The translations under genes were made by a program, and so were the position numbers. A DNA stretch of 64,000 nucleotides from Microbacterium sp. LWH13-1.2 (GTDB lineage: Bacteria > Actinomycetota > Actinomycetes > Actinomycetales > Microbacteriaceae), in assembly GCF_038397735.1 (NCBI RefSeq), contig NZ_CP151635.1, forward strand, positions 3,707,419-3,771,418, given 5' to 3'. The notes below the pieces were generated by a model. The model was not told the DNA's origin and searched no databases. It saw nothing but the letters and a program-made list of their open reading frames with translations. Below are positions 17,962 through 26,471 of the stretch, piece by piece (positions within the stretch are counted from its first letter, which is position 1; each line of letters opens with the position of its first letter).

Positions 17962-18746
17962 GTGCGGCCGCAGCGCGCGGATATGCACCGCGTGCCCTGG
18001 CCATCCCCGCGCTGATCGGCCTCGCGTTCCTCATCCTCCCGCTCGCGGCTCTGGTCGCCCGTGTCGAGTGGTCGACCTTCATCGCCGACGTGACGTCGGA
18101 GGCCGCACGCTCGGCGCTGCTGCTCTCGCTCGGAACAGGTCTCATCGCCACCGTGCTCTGCATCGTGATCGGAGTGCCGCTGGCTCTGACGATCGCCCGT
18201 TCCGGCCCTCGTCTCGCCGCCGTGCTGAGGGCCGCCGTCACCGTTCCGCTCGTGCTGCCGCCCATGGTCGGCGGCGTCGCGCTGCTCTATCTGTTCGGAC
18301 GAGCGGGGTGGTTCGGCGGCCTCGGCCTCTCGTTCAGCACTCCGGCCGTCGTGCTCGCGCAGACCTTCGTGGCGCTGCCCTTCCTGGTGCTGGCCGTCGA
18401 GGGTGCCGTGCGCACCTCCGGGGTCGAGTACGAGCGCACGGCGGCGGCTCTGGGCGCCGGACGCTGGACGATCCTCCGCCGCATCACGCTGCCGCTCGCC
18501 GCGCCCGGCATCGTCGCCGGAGTGGTGCTGTGCTTCGCCCGGGCCATCGGCGAGTTCGGAGCCACTGCGCTCTTCGCCGGCAATCGCCCCGGGGTCACAC
18601 AGACCATGCCGCTCGCGATCTACACCGCCTTCAACGGTGCGGGTGTGACGCAGGGCGCCGCCGTCGCGTTGGCGCTGCTGCTGCTCGCCACCGCGATCCT
18701 CGTGCTGCTGCTCGTACGGGGCTGGCGGCCAGGGGCTGCGCGATGA
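17958..18746 (+). CDS. modB: Molybdate ABC transporter permease
   Basis: A 262-residue inner-membrane permease starting at the GTG that overlaps the modA stop. It has about six spans and the cytoplasmic coupling helix in the EAA loop (YERTAAALGAGRWTILRRIT). The segment ARAIGEFGATALFAGN is characteristic of ModB/CysT-type permeases. It works as a dimer with ModC. Confidence 0.95.
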   Translation: MSAAAARGYAPRALAIPALIGLAFLILPLAALVARVEWSTFIADVTSEAARSALLLSLGTGLIATVLCIVIGVPLALTIARSGPRLAAVLRAAVTVPLVLPPMVGGVALLYLFGRAGWFGGLGLSFSTPAVVLAQTFVALPFLVLAVEGAVRTSGVEYERTAAALGAGRWTILRRITLPLAAPGIVAGVVLCFARAIGEFGATALFAGNRPGVTQTMPLAIYTAFNGAGVTQGAAVALALLLLATAILVLLLVRGWRPGAAR

Positions 18747-19798
18747 GCGCCGGGGATGGCCTGCGCGCTCACGTGGTCGTGCCGCGGGAGCACTTCATGG
18801 TCGATGTCTCGCTGCAGGTGCAGGCGGGGGAGACGGTCGCCGTGATGGGGCCGAGCGGTGCGGGCAAGTCGACGCTGCTGCAGGCGCTCGCCGGACTCGA
18901 GCCGCTGGGTGGGGGGGAGATCGCCGTCGAGGGTCGGGTCGTCGACCGGGTAGCGAAGCCACGGGTGCGGACCGAGCCGATGCGCCGCGGTGTCGTGCTG
19001 CTGGGGCAGAAGCCGAGGCTGTTCCCCCATCTCTCGGTCGGCGAGAACGTCGCCTTCGGTCCGCGCGCTGCGGGCATCGAGAATCGTGCTGCCCGCGCAG
19101 GCGCTGACGACTGGCTCGCACGGGTCGGGCTTCCCGGCTCCGGTGACCGGATGCCGCACGAGCTGTCCGGCGGTGAGCAGCAGCGCGTCGCGGTCGCTCG
19201 TGCGCTCGCCGCATCCCCTCGCGTCGTGCTGCTCGACGAGCCGCTCGTCGCACTGGACCCCGAGACGGCCGGTGACATCAGGCGGATGCTGCGCGACCAG
19301 CTCGTCTCGACCACCACCGTGGCGGTCACGCACGATGCCGCGGATGCCGTCGGGCTCGCCGACCGGCTGATCGTCGTCGAGGGTGGTCGCGTGACGCAGG
19401 AGGGGCCGGTGCGCGACGTGCTCGCCGCACCGGCATCCGGTTTCGTCGCATCGATCGCCGGGGTGAATCGCCTGGTGGGTGCGGCGAGTGGGGGAGGGTG
19501 GCGCAGCGGCGAGGTGCTGCTGACCAGCGCCGATCCTGCGTCGCGTGCGCTCGCAGCGACGGATGGTGCTGCGCTCGCCGCGGTCTTCCGCCCGGGCGAT
19601 GTGCGGGTGGCCGACACCGGACCGGAGTCGTGGCCGGCTGTGGTCGCGCGCATCGAGCCCACGCTGGGAGGCATGCGCGCGCACACCGATGTCGGGGCGG
19701 TCGACCTGTCGCTGGATGCTGCCGGAGGGGTCGCGGTCGGTGACCGGATTCGGCTGCGGGTGGACCCGGCCCTGGTGCGGTTCGTCGCGGTGCCCTGA
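18743..19798 (+). CDS. modC: Molybdate ABC transporter ATP-binding protein with TOBE domain
   Basis: A 351-residue ATPase. Walker A is GPSGAGKST, the signature is LSGGEQQRVAVARAL, and Walker B ends LLDEPLVALD; a downstream switch His lies in AVTHDAADA. The C-terminal third (AVFRPGDVRVADTGPE onward) is a TOBE-type domain that may sense molybdate. The ATG overlaps the modB stop. The first residues are slightly shorter than in E. coli ModC. Confidence 0.95.
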   Translation: MSAGDGLRAHVVVPREHFMVDVSLQVQAGETVAVMGPSGAGKSTLLQALAGLEPLGGGEIAVEGRVVDRVAKPRVRTEPMRRGVVLLGQKPRLFPHLSVGENVAFGPRAAGIENRAARAGADDWLARVGLPGSGDRMPHELSGGEQQRVAVARALAASPRVVLLDEPLVALDPETAGDIRRMLRDQLVSTTTVAVTHDAADAVGLADRLIVVEGGRVTQEGPVRDVLAAPASGFVASIAGVNRLVGAASGGGWRSGEVLLTSADPASRALAATDGAALAAVFRPGDVRVADTGPESWPAVVARIEPTLGGMRAHTDVGAVDLSLDAAGGVAVGDRIRLRVDPALVRFVAVP

Positions 19799-20017
19799 GC
19801 TGCGCCCAGCTTTCGCTGTGCCGGATGGCTGGCGGCATCCCGGATGGCAGATCGGATGCGGCCGCGGATGCAGCCAGGCGGGGGATCCTCGGCCAGGCGG
19901 TCCCGTCTGAGCCGACCGGCTCTGTGACCTGGCAATATGCCGGTCGTCGTGTCTGCACGGGCCTCGGCGCCGGAGGCGCGGGTAGTCTCGGAACATGTCG
20001 GGGAGAGGGATGGAGCG

Positions 20018-21103
20018 ATGACGGCTGTGCCGGTCGTGATCGGGATGCGAGCGCCGAGCGCCGCGGTCATCGATGCCGCCGCGCCCGCGTCGCACGGACT
20101 CGTCGACACCCACGGTCGCGTGCACCGCGACCTGCGCATCTCGCTGACCGACCGCTGCTCGCTGCGCTGCACGTACTGCATGCCCGAGCAGGGCAACGAA
20201 TGGCTCGCGCGCACGAGCATCCTCTCGACCGACGAGATCGTCGAAGTCGCCCAGGTCGCCGCTTCGCTCGGCATCCGCACGTTCCGACTCACCGGCGGTG
20301 AACCGCTGCTGCGCGCCGACATCGTCGACGTGGTGCGACGTGTCTCGGCGATCGAGGGTGACGAAGGCCCCGTCGAGGTCGCGATGACGACGAACGGCAT
20401 CACGCTGGCGAAGCACCTGCCCGCGCTGATCGATGCGGGCCTCAACCGGCTGAACATCAGCATCGACACGGTCGACCGTCAGCGCTTCGCCGACCTCACT
20501 CGCCGGGATCGCATCGACGACGTGTTCGAGGGCATCGCGGCAGCGGCGGCATCCGAGCTCCGCCCGCTCAAGCTCAACACCGTCGCGATGCGCGGTGTGA
20601 ACGACGACGAGCTGCCCGACCTGGTCGCGTTCGCGATGGAGGTCGGCGCGCAGCTGCGCTTCATCGAGCAGATGCCGCTCGACGCCGGGCACACGTGGGA
20701 CCGCGCCTCGATGGTCACGCGCGAGGAGATCCTTGAGAAGCTCAGCGCAAGATGGAGCCTCGAGCCCGTTCCCGGTCGCGGCGGTGCGCCGGCCGAGAAG
20801 TGGCGCATCGACGGAGGGCCGCACGAGGTCGGTGTCATCGCCTCGGTCACCGCACCCTTCTGCGGCGCGTGCGACCGACTGCGCCTGACCGCCGACGGAC
20901 AGCTGCGCAACTGCCTGTTCTCGAACGCCGAGTACGACCTGATCGACTCGCTCCGCGGACCCGCTGCGTCCGATCCCGCCCAGCGGGCAGCGGCGATCGG
21001 AGCAATGCTGCGCTCGTGCGTGCACGGCAAGCTCCCGGGGCACGCCATCAACGACCCGTCATTCCTGCAGCCCGCCCGCGGCATGAACGCCATCGGCGGC
21101 TGA
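20018..21103 (+). CDS. moaA: GTP 3',8-cyclase MoaA (radical SAM)
   Basis: A 361-residue radical-SAM enzyme that starts molybdopterin synthesis from GTP. The N-terminal cluster motif is CSLRCTYC; the C-terminal cluster ligands are in FCGACDRLRLTADGQLRNCLF. It ends with the conserved Gly-Gly (NAIGG). I chose the ATG at 20018, preceded by GGAG, over an upstream start at 19937 whose extra residues lack conservation. The 219 bases between modC and this start hold a candidate -10 (TAGTCT, near 19983), so it may have its own promoter. Confidence 0.95.
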   Translation: MTAVPVVIGMRAPSAAVIDAAAPASHGLVDTHGRVHRDLRISLTDRCSLRCTYCMPEQGNEWLARTSILSTDEIVEVAQVAASLGIRTFRLTGGEPLLRADIVDVVRRVSAIEGDEGPVEVAMTTNGITLAKHLPALIDAGLNRLNISIDTVDRQRFADLTRRDRIDDVFEGIAAAAASELRPLKLNTVAMRGVNDDELPDLVAFAMEVGAQLRFIEQMPLDAGHTWDRASMVTREEILEKLSARWSLEPVPGRGGAPAEKWRIDGGPHEVGVIASVTAPFCGACDRLRLTADGQLRNCLFSNAEYDLIDSLRGPAASDPAQRAAAIGAMLRSCVHGKLPGHAINDPSFLQPARGMNAIGG

Positions 21104-21119
21104 GTCTCAGCACACCTGC

Positions 21120-21205
21120 GTTCACAGTTCAGCAGAGAACGTGCGTTCCGCGTGCTCAGGGCCCGAATCCGGCCCGATCCCGACCGCTCATGCTGAATTG
21201 TGAAC
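21120..21205. repeat. 86-bp dispersed inverted-repeat element, copy 1
   Basis: The left arm GTTCACAGTTCAGCA (21120-21134) and right arm TGCTGAATTGTGAAC (21191-21205) are inverted repeats with one mismatch, enclosing about 56 bases. A second copy of nearly the same size lies at 53694-53778. The two share both arms and an internal block (CGAATCCGGCC followed by a GAT) when copy 2 is read on the other strand. Located between moaA and a membrane-protein gene. Confidence 0.7.
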
Positions 21206-21256
21206 GACAGCGCCGCCTGACGTCGGTGATGTCGGGGTGGCTGTTACCGTGAGCGC

Positions 21257-21856
21257 GTGAGCAGCTCAACATCCGACGACTCGCGCAACGACCGCGACGG
21301 CCGCCCCGATCCCGTGCCTGTCGGCGTCAGGTCGCACGCATCCGCCCGCGCGACGGGTGTCGTCATCATCGCCATGAGCATCGCGGTCTGGTGGCCGGCG
21401 TTCACTCTGGGCGCATGGGGCACGTTCTTCTTCGATCAGCTGCTCACCGTCTGGGCGGCGTCGGTCGGCGCGCTGATCGTCGTGCTGTTCCAACCCCGGG
21501 GGCGACCACGGGTGCTCAAGGCGCTCGCCCTGCTGGTGCCGTCGCTCTGGCTGGTGCTGTCGTTCGTGCCCCTCGATTCCGACGACGTGCTGTCGGTCGT
21601 GATCGACCTTCTGGCCGTCTTCGTGGCGCTGCTGAGCGTGCCCGCCACGATCTGGGTGCTCGCCCGCGTCATGTGGCCCGAGTTCGGCGAAGACATCAGC
21701 AGGGGTCGGCGGTTCCTCGTCGTGATCGCGGTCGTCGCGGTCGGTGTGGCCTCGTTCGCGCTCGGCGCGAACCAGGAGCACTTCCTGACCTGCGGAGACT
21801 TCACCGTCAGCGGCAACTCCGAGCCGCCGGGGTGCGTTCCGGGCCCACCCAGTTGA
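21257..21856 (+). CDS. Hypothetical multi-span membrane protein
   Basis: A 199-residue protein starting at GTG. After a polar, Asp/Arg-rich N-terminus come about four hydrophobic segments (residues about 35-60, 65-85, 90-150 and 155-175), then a short extracellular-type tail with two cysteines (LTCGDF and PPGCVPG) that could form a disulfide. No family recognised and no operon partner; the next gene is convergent. Confidence 0.65.
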   Translation: MSSSTSDDSRNDRDGRPDPVPVGVRSHASARATGVVIIAMSIAVWWPAFTLGAWGTFFFDQLLTVWAASVGALIVVLFQPRGRPRVLKALALLVPSLWLVLSFVPLDSDDVLSVVIDLLAVFVALLSVPATIWVLARVMWPEFGEDISRGRRFLVVIAVVAVGVASFALGANQEHFLTCGDFTVSGNSEPPGCVPGPPS

Positions 21857-21868
21857 TGCGTCCTGAGG

Positions 21869-23083
21869 TCAGCCGAGGAACTCGCGCGCGGCCGACGACA
21901 GCGCGGTGACGCCGACCTCGATGGTCGGGTGGATCACCGGCGCGAAGAACGGCGAGTGGTTCGTGGGGATGTCCTTGTCGAGGGTGCCGGCCGCCGCTGA
22001 CTCAGCGAACTTCGCCGCATCGACGCCGCCCCAGAACCAGAACACCAGGGGCGCCCCGGTGTCGCGGGCGAACCAGGACACGTCCTCGCTGCCGGTGAAC
22101 ATGCCGGGGTCGATCACCGACGCCTCACCGAGCGCGCGCTGCAGCGCCGACGTGACGCGTGCCGTGGCATCCGCATCGTTGATCGTCGGCGGCAGGGTGT
22201 GGTCGGTGCGGATCTCGGGCTCGCGCTCGGCGCCGGATGCCGCGGCCTCGGCGCGCACGATGCGCTCGACGCTCGCAAGCACCTTGTCGCGCATCTCGTC
22301 GTTCGGGTAGCGCAGGCTGAGCTCGAGCTTCGCCTCGGCGGGGATGATGTTGTTCTTCAGACCCGCGTGGATCGAGCCGACCGTCACGACGGCGACGTCG
22401 CGCGGGTCGACCTCGCGAGACGCGATGGTCTGCAGGCGCATGACGGTCGCCGCAGCCATCACCACGGGGTCGATCGTCGAGTGCGGACGCGAGCCGTGTC
22501 CGCCGCGTCCGTGAAGGGTGACGGTGAGACCGTCGGATGCCGCCATCTGGGTGCCTGGGCGTACGCCGATCGTGCCGGCGGGCAGGGGAGTGACGTGCTG
22601 GCCCAGGACGACATCGGGGTGCGGCACGAGGTCACGCAGGCCGGCGTCGAGCATGGCGCGGGAGCCTGCTCCGTACTCCTCGGCGGGCTGGATCAGCACG
22701 ACCACGGTTCCCGACCAGTCGTCCTTCTCGGCGACGAGCTTCTCGACGGCGCCGATCATGGCGGTGACGTGCATGTCGTGACCGCAGGCGTGCATGACGG
22801 GCACGGTGTTGCCTGCGGGGTCGATGCCGGTCGCGGTGCTCGCGTAGGCGAGTCCGGTCTCCTCGCCGACGGGCAGTGCGTCCATGTCGGCGCGCGCCCA
22901 GACGACCGGACCGTCGCCGTTTCGCAGAATGCCGACGACTCCCGTGACGCCGATGCCTTCGTGCACCTCGAGGCCGAGATCCCGCAGGTGGCCGGCGGCG
23001 ATGCCGGCGGTGCGCGTCTCCTGGAACGAGAGCTCAGGATGCTGGTGCAGGTCGATGTAGAGCGCTTCGAGGTCGATCGTCAT
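21869..23083 (-). CDS. M20-family amidohydrolase (IAA-amino-acid/hippurate hydrolase type)
   Basis: A 404-residue metal-dependent amidohydrolase starting MTIDLEALYIDLHQHPELSF. The family motifs are present: the HPELSFQE start, ARADMDALPV, HACGHDMHVTAMIGA (metal ligands), QPAEEYGAGSRAML and a late GSEDVSWF. Enzymes of this type hydrolyse N-acyl amino acids or auxin conjugates. The GC-rich head in the longer frame, to 23284, belongs to shadow coding over the TetR gene and was dropped. It is 10 bp downstream of the TetR gene and probably in one transcript. Confidence 0.9.
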   Translation of the reverse strand: MTIDLEALYIDLHQHPELSFQETRTAGIAAGHLRDLGLEVHEGIGVTGVVGILRNGDGPVVWARADMDALPVGEETGLAYASTATGIDPAGNTVPVMHACGHDMHVTAMIGAVEKLVAEKDDWSGTVVVLIQPAEEYGAGSRAMLDAGLRDLVPHPDVVLGQHVTPLPAGTIGVRPGTQMAASDGLTVTLHGRGGHGSRPHSTIDPVVMAAATVMRLQTIASREVDPRDVAVVTVGSIHAGLKNNIIPAEAKLELSLRYPNDEMRDKVLASVERIVRAEAAASGAEREPEIRTDHTLPPTINDADATARVTSALQRALGEASVIDPGMFTGSEDVSWFARDTGAPLVFWFWGGVDAAKFAESAAAGTLDKDIPTNHSPFFAPVIHPTIEVGVTALSSAAREFLG

Positions 23084-23093
23084 GGCCCCGAGC

Positions 23094-23741
23094 CTAGTCG
23101 TGGCGGTAGGACTCCAGCGTGGGGCCGGGGTGCAGCACGCCGTTGACGATCGCGCGGATCGCGAACTCGCTCGCCTCGCCCAGGTCGAAGACGTCGCGGT
23201 GCAGCAGCCACTGCAGTTGCAGCCCGTCCATGACGGCGAGGATGCTGGCCGCGGCGGTGGCCACGGTGTCGGGCTCTGTCGCACCCTCCTGCGCGCACAG
23301 CAGGTGGAACGCGTCGGTCACCTCGCGGCGCAGCGTCGTGTACCGCTCTTCGAAGTACTCGCGACCGGGGTGGTTGTCTGTCACCGATTCGGAGGACAGC
23401 ACGGTGTAGGCCTGCACGATGCCGGGGCGTCGCTCGTTCGCGATGGCCGTGCGCACCAGGTGCAGGAAGAGCTCGGGGCCTCCGGGGATGTGCTTCTCGG
23501 CGAGCTCGGCCACGTCGGCCTGGTCGCGGTAGGCGAGGACCTCGAGCAGCAGTTTCTGCTTCGAGCCGAAATGGTGCAGCACGCCGGCGTGGGTGATGCC
23601 CACCTGCTCCGCGACGTCGGCGAGAGTGCCGTTGGTCGACCCCTTGTTGCCGAAGATCTCGACGGCGGCTTTGAGGATCTGCTCTCGCTTCTCGCGGGTG
23701 GCAGGCCGGACGGACGTGGGAGCTACAGCATCCTTCGACAT
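23094..23741 (-). CDS. TetR-family transcriptional regulator
   Basis: A 215-residue regulator. The N-terminal helix-turn-helix domain includes REKREQILKAAVEIFGNKG and VAEQVGITHAGVLHHFGSKQKL; the rest is a helical ligand-binding domain. The ATG at 23741 is preceded by AGAGGA on the minus strand. It is divergent from the ABC/GH3 operon, and inverted repeats lie in the shared upstream region, so it probably represses both itself and that operon. The inducer is unknown, perhaps an oligosaccharide. Confidence 0.88.
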   Translation of the reverse strand: MSKDAVAPTSVRPATREKREQILKAAVEIFGNKGSTNGTLADVAEQVGITHAGVLHHFGSKQKLLLEVLAYRDQADVAELAEKHIPGGPELFLHLVRTAIANERRPGIVQAYTVLSSESVTDNHPGREYFEERYTTLRREVTDAFHLLCAQEGATEPDTVATAAASILAVMDGLQLQWLLHRDVFDLGEASEFAIRAIVNGVLHPGPTLESYRHD

Positions 23742-23779
23742 GGTCCATCCTCTTCTGCACAGAATCCTGCACTGGATCG

Positions 23780-23841
23780 TACTTGCCAACTCTACTTACC
23801 AACGAGTAACCTCGCACCAGCTTACTTTCTCGCCAGTAAGC
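23780..23841. promoter_or_regulatory. TetR-type operators between the tetR and ABC genes
   Basis: A 22-bp perfect inverted repeat at 23820-23841 has 7-bp arms GCTTACT/AGTAAGC. A second, related site at 23796-23809 is TTAC-N6-GTAA. An 11-base direct repeat, TACTTGCCAAC (23780-23790) and TACTTACCAAC (23793-23803), lies next to it. The common half-site is TTACT/AGTAA, as expected for one dimeric TetR regulator with two sites. Confidence 0.7.
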
Positions 23842-23908
23842 AAAGACAGGTCGGATGCCCGAGCACCGACAGCACCACAGCACAACGACCCGTGCCCAAG
23901 GAGAAGCA

Positions 23909-25573
23909 ATGAAGCTCAGAAAGTCCCTGATCGCTGTCGCGGCGATCTCCGCCCTCAGCATCTCGGCCCTCGCCGGCTGCGCCGCCGGCGGATCGAACGA
24001 CAGCGGCTCCGGAGACGGTGCCGCCCTGACGATCGCGAAGCCCGACGGTGCGATCACCACCGAGTCGAACAACCCGTACGTCGGCGACTCGTCGGCCTCG
24101 AAGTACGGCTACGGCAAGGTCATCTTCGAGACGCTGGGCCTCGTGAACCAGACCGGCGACCGCGAGGTCACGCCCTGGCTCGCCGAGAGCATCGAGTGGA
24201 ACGACGACTACACCGCGGTCACGGTCGTGCCCCGCAAGGACATCACCTGGAGCGACGGTGAGCCGTTCACCGCCGACGACATCGTCTTCACCTACGAGCT
24301 CGTCTCGACGCCCGAGCTCGACACCGCCGGACTCAAGTTCGAGGGCGCGACCGTCGAGGGCGACGCCGTCACGCTCACCTTCGGGGAGTCGAAGTACGTC
24401 AACCAGGCCCGCGTGCTGCACGTGCCCATCGTGCCGAAGCACATCTGGGAGAAGTTCGACGAGCCCGCGACCGACCCGGTCAAGGGCGACGACCTGGTCG
24501 GCACCGGCCCGTACGCGCTGTCGAACTGGTCGACCGAGTCGGTCACGCTCGAAGCCCGTGACGACTACTGGGGTGGCGACCTCGCCGTTCCCGAGCTGCA
24601 CTACGTCTCGTACGGCGACAACACGGCGCTCACCACCGCGCTCGCGCAGGGCGAGGCCGACTGGGCACAGGCGTTCATCCCGCAGATCCAGGAGCAGTTC
24701 CTCGACGCCGACCCCGAGCACAACAAGTTCTTCGTCGCTCCGACCACCGGGTCGGCCACGCTGTTCATGAACCTGCAGCAGAAGCCGTTCGACGACGTCG
24801 CGTTCCGCAAGGCCCTCGCCTGGGTGATCGACCGCGACGCCTACGTCGACATCGCCCGTGAGGGTGCCAGCGAGCCGGTGTGGTCCGTCACCGGTCTCTC
24901 CTCGATCCTCGAAGACGAGATCCAGCCCGAGTTCGAGGGCCAGGACTACTCGGTCGACGCCGAGAAGGCGCGCGGGATCCTCGAAGAGGCCGGCTACACC
25001 TGGAAGGACGACGCGCTCGTCGACCCCGAAGGCACGCCCGTCTCGTTCACCCTCTCCGTCCCCTCCGGATGGAGCGACTGGAACACGGCGCAGGAACTCA
25101 TCGCCGAGGACATCACCGAGGCGATCGGCGCCGAGGTCAAGATCGACATGCCCGACTGGGGCGGCTGGGCCGGACCCCGCGACGAGGGCACCTTCTCGGC
25201 CATCATCCACTGGCTCGAGGACAGCGGCACGGCCTACGGCCTCTACACCTCGACGATGGACCCGCGTTGGATCTCGCCCGAGGGCATCGCAGGATTCAAC
25301 TTCGGACGCTTCGAAGACCCTGCGGCCACCGAGGCGCTCAACACCTACGCGAACGCGTCGTCGGACGAGGAGCGCACCGCGGCGATCACCACCCTCGAGC
25401 AGATCTTCGTCGACCAGGTGCCGGCGATCCCGCTCGGAGCGCACCCGCTGCTCGGCGAGTACAACACCCGCAACTACGTGGGATGGCCGTCCGAGGACGA
25501 CCCCTACGCCTCGGGTGACCCGACGCAGCAGAACATCGTGATGATCCTCACGAAGCTGAAGCCGGCCGAGTAA
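23909..25573 (+). CDS. Opp-type ABC transporter substrate-binding lipoprotein
   Basis: A 554-residue SBP_bac_5-family lipoprotein. The signal peptide ends in lipobox LAGC at about residue 22. Typical blocks are LVNQTGDREVTPWLAESIEW, ITWSDGEPFTADDIVFTYEL and LVGTGPYALSNW. Homologues bind peptides or oligosaccharides; the linked GH3 gene makes a beta-gluco-oligosaccharide the more likely ligand. AAGGAGAAGC precedes the ATG. It is followed by a strong hairpin before the ATPase genes. Confidence 0.92.
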   Translation: MKLRKSLIAVAAISALSISALAGCAAGGSNDSGSGDGAALTIAKPDGAITTESNNPYVGDSSASKYGYGKVIFETLGLVNQTGDREVTPWLAESIEWNDDYTAVTVVPRKDITWSDGEPFTADDIVFTYELVSTPELDTAGLKFEGATVEGDAVTLTFGESKYVNQARVLHVPIVPKHIWEKFDEPATDPVKGDDLVGTGPYALSNWSTESVTLEARDDYWGGDLAVPELHYVSYGDNTALTTALAQGEADWAQAFIPQIQEQFLDADPEHNKFFVAPTTGSATLFMNLQQKPFDDVAFRKALAWVIDRDAYVDIAREGASEPVWSVTGLSSILEDEIQPEFEGQDYSVDAEKARGILEEAGYTWKDDALVDPEGTPVSFTLSVPSGWSDWNTAQELIAEDITEAIGAEVKIDMPDWGGWAGPRDEGTFSAIIHWLEDSGTAYGLYTSTMDPRWISPEGIAGFNFGRFEDPAATEALNTYANASSDEERTAAITTLEQIFVDQVPAIPLGAHPLLGEYNTRNYVGWPSEDDPYASGDPTQQNIVMILTKLKPAE

Positions 25574-25581
25574 GCAGTGCA

Positions 25582-25616
25582 GGGAGGGGCGGATGCTGCG
25601 CGCATCCGCCCCTCCC
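25582..25616 (+). terminator. 15-bp perfect hairpin after the binding-protein gene
   Basis: Arms GGGAGGGGCGGATGC (25582-25596) and GCATCCGCCCCTCCC (25602-25616) pair perfectly around a 5-base loop. No T-run follows. It lies inside the operon, so an mRNA-stabilising or attenuating role, giving more binding protein than transporter, is more likely than full termination. Confidence 0.75.
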
Positions 25617-25646
25617 ACCGACCTCCCGACCGACGAAGGACCCCTC

Positions 25647-26471
25647 ATGTCAGAACCCCTGCTCAGCGTGCGCGACTTCTCGGTCGTGTACGACGTCGAT
25701 CCGCCCGTCGAGGCGGTGAAGAACGTGACGCTCGAACTGCAGCGAGGCGAGATCCTCGGCCTCGCGGGAGAGAGCGGATGCGGCAAGACCACGCTCGCCT
25801 ACGGGGTGCAGCGCCTGCTGCGGGCACCGGCCGTGATCGCGGGCGGCAGCGTGACCTTCCACGATGCATCCGGCGTCGACATCGACATCAACGCCCTCGA
25901 CGTCGACGCGATGCAGAAGTTCCGCTGGGACAAGGTCTCGATGGTGTTCCAGGGGGCGATGAACGCGCTCAACCCCGTCGCCACGATCGGGTCGCAGCTC
26001 GAGGACGTCTTCGAGATCCACCGGCCCGACATGACTCGCCGCCAGCGTCGTGCCGAGGCCGAAGAGCTCCTCGAGATCGTCAAGGTGGGGCGTCAGCGCA
26101 CCCGCTCGTTCCCGCACGAGCTGTCCGGCGGCATGCGCCAGCGTGTCATGATCGCGATGGCCCTCGCCCTCCGCCCGCAGCTCATGGTCATGGACGAGCC
26201 GACCACCGCACTCGACGTGCTGGTGCAGCGAGAGATCCTCAAGCAGATCTCGCAGCTGCGTCGCGAGTTCGGCTTCTCGGTGATCTTCATCACGCACGAC
26301 CTCCCCCTGCTGCTCGAGATCAGCGACCGCATCGCGATCATGCGCGAGGGAGAGATCGTCGAGCTCGCCTCCGCCGAGCAGATCTGGACCGATCCGCAGA
26401 ACGACTACACGAAGACGCTGCTCTCGTCGTTCCCCCGTCTCACCGGCGCGCGAGGAGTGCTGACCCGATGA
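25647..26471 (+). CDS. Oligopeptide/oligosaccharide ABC transporter ATPase, DppD-like
   Basis: A 274-residue ATPase. Walker A is GESGCGKTT, the signature LSGGMRQRVMIAMAL, and Walker B is followed by MDEPTTALD. The ATG at 25647 fits the DppD start (MSEPLLSVRDFSVVY). It ends in a normal SSFPRLTG tail but lacks the iron-sulfur cysteines seen in some DppD proteins. Its stop overlaps the next ATG (ATGA). Confidence 0.93.
   Translation: MSEPLLSVRDFSVVYDVDPPVEAVKNVTLELQRGEILGLAGESGCGKTTLAYGVQRLLRAPAVIAGGSVTFHDASGVDIDINALDVDAMQKFRWDKVSMVFQGAMNALNPVATIGSQLEDVFEIHRPDMTRRQRRAEAEELLEIVKVGRQRTRSFPHELSGGMRQRVMIAMALALRPQLMVMDEPTTALDVLVQREILKQISQLRREFGFSVIFITHDLPLLLEISDRIAIMREGEIVELASAEQIWTDPQNDYTKTLLSSFPRLTGARGVLTR

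Noticed and set aside
19799..20017. Possible molybdenum-cofactor riboswitch or small gene between modC and moaA
   Set aside because: No extended stem pattern or plausible coding frame was found; only a candidate -10 for moaA is visible.
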